Position numbers and translations under genes: made by a program
Shown: positions 63,741 through 64,000 of the stretch, piece by piece
Layout: each line of letters begins with the position of its first letter
Position numbering within the stretch: position 1 is the stretch's first letter
Assembly: GCF_030540545.1 (NCBI RefSeq)
Contig: NZ_JAUNVZ010000004.1
Location: 157,483-221,482, forward strand
Reading direction: 5' to 3'
Origin: Rothia sp. (in: high G+C Gram-positive bacteria)
Lineage (GTDB): Bacteria > Actinomycetota > Actinomycetes > Actinomycetales > Micrococcaceae
DNA: 64,000 nucleotides
Notes under the pieces: model-generated
The model's database searches: none
Told to the model about the DNA's origin: nothing
The model's input: only the letters and a program-made list of their open reading frames with translations

Positions 63741-63806
63741 GACGAGGTGTTTCTTCCAATGGCGACGTCTTGAGGGCGTCGCCATTGGCATGTTCACCTC
63801 GTTTTT
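63741..63806 (+). terminator. Two-tier hairpin terminator of the fibrinogen-like gene
   Basis: Inner perfect 12-bp arms 63756-63767 and 63777-63788. An outer CGAGGTG/CACCTCG pair (63743-63749, 63795-63801) is followed by TTTTT. Confidence 0.88.
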
Positions 63807-64000
63807 GCAGTCTCTGAAGTGTTTTGGGGTCTAGAAGAGAGAATAATAAAGAAATTTTGAGCCCTAGTTCCGCGTATTTACAGGGAAGTAGGGGGTTTTA
63901 GGGTAGAGAAACCCTAAACTGTGACTCAGTACACCCTGTTTTGGGTTGCGTCAGGGTTTACGGGTCTGTATAGTTATATGAGTCGCCTCGAGAGGTTGTG
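63807..64000. other. Window end, no gene seen
   Basis: AT-rich, probably the promoter region of a gene beyond the window. It holds the TTAGGGT-N6-ACCCTAA inverted repeat at 63898-63917. Confidence 0.4.
63898..63917. promoter_or_regulatory. TTAGGGT-N6-ACCCTAA inverted repeat
   Basis: A perfect 7-bp palindrome with a 6-base spacer; a close match to the site at 46272-46291 before hmp. The gene it would control lies outside the window. Confidence 0.45.

Overview
This 64 kb window looks like chromosome from an actinobacterium of the Micrococcaceae, most likely Rothia. That is an inference from protein style (PurSQL, an NsrR/flavohemoglobin pair, ffs next to dnaX, a DUF2516 protein, GTP-dependent PEPCK), from moderately high GC and from many start codons that sit about six bases after a -10-like box. 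No rRNA, phage, insertion sequence or CRISPR array is visible. Most of the window is core metabolism and information processing, with a few accessory patches.

Layout. 1-3942: the end of a heme oxygenase and a purS-purQ-purL operon on the minus strand. 3943-4777: AT-rich and gene-poor. 4778-12248: a conserved actinobacterial protein, lysC, an MFS carrier, recR with an unusual tail and dnaX, all minus. 12351-12729: SRP RNA and tRNA-Ser. 12828-22068: a small conserved protein, a TetR regulator with its own operator, a queuosine-precursor transporter, three tandem paralogous amino acid permeases, a thioesterase and an FUSC-type membrane protein. 22124-27971: tgt and an SRPBCC protein, mixed with an accessory set of secreted proteins. 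That set has three related lipoproteins with Cys-Met-x3-Gly type motifs. Two of them are each paired with a small secreted protein; one partner resembles peptidase inhibitor family I36 and the other resembles it weakly. The two pairs lie tail to tail. 28336-37300: a GH76-like hydrolase, an RluA-type pseudouridine synthase, a second TetR next to a fragment of a short-chain dehydrogenase, and the very long helicase Lhr. 37411-42775: duplicated nitroreductases, a ferredoxin coupled to a lipoprotein, a coupled pair of unknown proteins and tRNA-Arg. 43418-52379: pckG, nsrR, hmp, a phosphomannomutase/manA divergent pair, and an ACT protein with a UPF0210 protein. 52480-60933: tmk-holB, a cystathionine synthase/lyase-type enzyme, DUF2516, gpmA, ispD-ispF-cysS-rlmB. 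61355-63700: a secreted protein with a fibrinogen C-terminal-like domain.

Functional links. purSQL supplies FGAM synthase. The YhhQ-type transporter and Tgt suggest queuosine salvage. NsrR probably controls hmp for nitric oxide detoxification, with a candidate operator upstream of nsrR. ispD/ispF give two steps of the MEP pathway. The best candidates for undescribed biology are the paired inhibitor-like/lipoprotein cassettes (25358-27971, plus the orphan lipoprotein at 22124), the unknown coupled pair at 40356-42557, and the fibrinogen-like exported protein at 61355.
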